This document shows, one piece after another, positions 62,733 to 64,000 of a DNA stretch of 64,000 bases; positions within the stretch are counted from its first letter, which is position 1, and the number at the start of each line of letters is the position of its first letter. This DNA comes from Metapseudomonas otitidis (GTDB lineage: Bacteria > Pseudomonadota > Gammaproteobacteria > Pseudomonadales > Pseudomonadaceae), in assembly GCF_900111835.1 (NCBI RefSeq), contig NZ_FOJP01000016.1, forward strand, positions 62,001 through 126,000, read 5' to 3'. A model generated the notes under the pieces. The model had not been told where the DNA came from and searched no databases. It saw nothing but the letters and a program-made list of their open reading frames with translations. Made by a program: the position numbers and the translations under genes.

Positions 62733-63434
62733 ATGGCCACTGCCACCCTGCATTACTTTCATGACCCGTTCTGCGGCTGGTGCTACGGCGCCGCGCCCCT
62801 GGTGGCGGCTGCCCGCGCGGTGCTGCCGGTGCGCGCCCACGGCGGCGGCATGCTCGCCGGCCCGGCCCGCCAGCACGGCGGCGAGCAATGGCGAGGCCAT
62901 GTGCTGCCCCATGACCGCCGCATCGCCCAGATGACCGGCCAGGTATTCGGCGACGCCTACCTGAACGGGCTGCTACGGGACCCGGAGGCGGTGTTCGACT
63001 CGCTGCCGGCCATCGCGGCCGTGCTGGCGGCCGACACCCTGGCAGGCAAGGGCCTGGACATGCTCGCGCGGCTGCAAGTGGCCCACTACGGCGAGGGACG
63101 ACGCATTGCCGAGGCGGCGGTGCTGGTGGCCCTGGCGGCTGAACTCGGCCTGGAGCCGGAAGCGTTCCGCAGCGCCCTCGACCAGGCGCTGGCCCATGAC
63201 GTGGCCGGGCACATCAGCGAAGCCCGTCGCCAGATGGCGCGCCATGGGTTGAGCGGGTTCCCGTCCTTCCTGCTGGAAGTGGACGGCCGCTTCGAGCGGG
63301 TGGATGTCTCGGCCTTCCTCGGCCAGCCGGCCCAGTGGCGTGCGTGGCTGGCCCAGCGTCTCCAGGCGCAGGGGGCTGCCTCGGTCGCCGAGGCGGTGGA
63401 TGGCCCGAGCTGCGGGCTCGACGGTTGCGTGTGA
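62733..63434 (+). CDS. DsbA/FrnE-like thioredoxin-fold protein
   Basis: This 233-residue protein has the CxxC motif in YFHDPFCGWCYGAAP and a cis-Pro region GLSGFPSFLLEV. There is no signal peptide, so it is likely cytoplasmic, as FrnE-type DsbA-like enzymes are. They act as thiol-disulfide isomerases in polyketide tailoring or stress. GGAGG precedes ATG 62733. The SnoaL-like gene is 10 bases downstream. Confidence 0.88.
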   Translation: MATATLHYFHDPFCGWCYGAAPLVAAARAVLPVRAHGGGMLAGPARQHGGEQWRGHVLPHDRRIAQMTGQVFGDAYLNGLLRDPEAVFDSLPAIAAVLAADTLAGKGLDMLARLQVAHYGEGRRIAEAAVLVALAAELGLEPEAFRSALDQALAHDVAGHISEARRQMARHGLSGFPSFLLEVDGRFERVDVSAFLGQPAQWRAWLAQRLQAQGAASVAEAVDGPSCGLDGCV

Positions 63435-63444
63435 GGGGCGAACG

Positions 63445-63834
63445 ATGAAGAGCAACCTGCAGATCATTGCCGACCACTACGAGGCTTCGGCACGCGGCGA
63501 CCTGGCCGGCATGCTGGCGGAGGTCGCGTCCAATGTGCGCTGGACCGAGATGGACGGCTTCCCCTGTGCCGGCACCTGGGTCGGCCCGGAGGAGGTGGTG
63601 GCCCAGGTGTTCAGCGTGCTGGCGCGGGACTGGGAAGGCTACCGCTTCGAGCTGGATGCCCTGGTGGATGGCGGTGCCAGCATCGTCGGCATCGGCACCT
63701 ACCGGGGCGTGCACCGCACCACCGGCAAGGCCATGGCGGCGCGTGTGGCCCACCACTGGCAACTCGAAGGCGGCCGCATCACGGCCTTCGAGCAGTTCAC
63801 CGACACCCTGCGGGTGGCCCAGGCCATGGCCTGA
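63445..63834 (+). CDS. SnoaL-like/NTF2-fold protein
   Basis: This 129-residue single-domain protein with the NTF2-like fold includes MKSNLQIIADHYEASARGDL, VRWTEMDGFPCAGTWVGPEEV and HHWQLEGGRITAFEQFTDT. Members are isomerases, cyclases or ligand-binding proteins. It is in probable operon with the DsbA-like gene. Function is not known. Confidence 0.87.
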   Translation: MKSNLQIIADHYEASARGDLAGMLAEVASNVRWTEMDGFPCAGTWVGPEEVVAQVFSVLARDWEGYRFELDALVDGGASIVGIGTYRGVHRTTGKAMAARVAHHWQLEGGRITAFEQFTDTLRVAQAMA

Positions 63835-63978
63835 CGCCTCGGGGTGGCGCATTCGTCGAAGCCGGCCACACTTGGATTCACGAGCAAGGGGTTTGACCGT
63901 CCGACGATTGACGCCATCAAAATGACATCGCTGGACTACGCTCACTCACAGGGACCTCTCTCCACTGGAGGCACGTGT

Positions 63979-64000
63979 ATGAAAGTCCTGATAGCCGATG
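63979..64000 (+). CDS. Start of a probable response regulator (cut by window end)
   Basis: Only MKVLIAD is visible, the usual beginning of a receiver domain. A GGAG site precedes the ATG. The identity is a guess from seven residues. Confidence 0.4.

Noticed and set aside
1-64000. CRISPR arrays, tRNA or rRNA genes
   Set aside because: I saw no regularly spaced repeats, cloverleaf sequences or rRNA signatures in the window; a tRNA scan could not be run.

Overview
The window is a high-GC gammaproteobacterial chromosome segment, almost certainly Pseudomonas. Supporting signs are the protocatechuate genes (pcaQ, pcaHG, pcaR, pcaK), a pyoverdine locus arranged opmQ-pvdT-pvdR-fpvR / fpvI-pvdA-pvdQ, and PvdS-type promoter boxes. 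Most of it is GC-rich host backbone. From about 31.5 to 53.5 kb the DNA is clearly AT-richer, with different codon use and several insertion sequences, and it reads as an acquired island.

Left backbone, 1-31.3 kb: the 3' end of a glycogen phosphorylase; an AraC regulator facing an operon of an AhpD-like protein, an acyl-CoA dehydrogenase-like enzyme and a nitrate/sulfonate-type ABC importer; a GGDEF protein; a nitrilase with divergent LysR genes; an MFS exporter; a serine/threonine dehydratase-like enzyme. Next comes protocatechuate catabolism: pcaQ and pcaHG with two PcaQ-type dyads, then zapE and an AEC transporter, then pcaR and pcaK with GTTCGA/TCGAAC dyads. It ends with the pyoverdine export, signalling and biosynthesis block, which carries two TAAAT-N16-CGT boxes and a Fur-like box. 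A strong terminator closes pvdQ.

Island, about 31.5-53.5 kb: an intact IS5-family element on the left, then eleven cluster genes on one strand. In order they are a D-Ala-D-Ala-ligase-like ATP-grasp enzyme, a KS-AT-carrier polyketide synthase ending in a sulfotransferase domain, a 3-hydroxyacyl-CoA-dehydrogenase-like enzyme, a free acyl carrier protein, a thioesterase, an A-PCP-C-A-PCP NRPS, an FkbH-like glyceryl transferase/phosphatase, an APS kinase, a VanY-like D,D-peptidase, an FkbI-like acyl-CoA dehydrogenase, a Sfp-type phosphopantetheinyl transferase and an MFS exporter (twelve with the exporter). An IS427-type element has inserted between the dehydrogenase and the phosphopantetheinyl transferase. 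The right edge holds an IS3 remnant, an internally deleted copy of the same IS5 element, a second IS3 scrap and two low-GC orphan genes.

How the island may work (inference): the FkbH/I/J/K-like set, without an O-methyltransferase, would build a hydroxymalonyl-ACP extender. The NRPS would supply an aminoacyl or dipeptidyl starter. The PKS would extend it, and its sulfotransferase, fed PAPS by the dedicated APS kinase, would sulfate the product. The ligase and D,D-peptidase pair suggests either cell-wall self-resistance or tailoring with a D-amino acid. I do not recognise the product or a known cluster with this combination.

Right backbone, 53.6-64 kb: a LysR regulator, a PhoD-like phosphatase, an HPP/CBS membrane protein with a terminator in its leader, a lipoate-ligase-like protein, an LTA-synthase-like sulfatase-fold protein, small proteins, a lipoprotein, a DsbA/FrnE-like protein, a SnoaL-like protein and the first codons of a probable response regulator.
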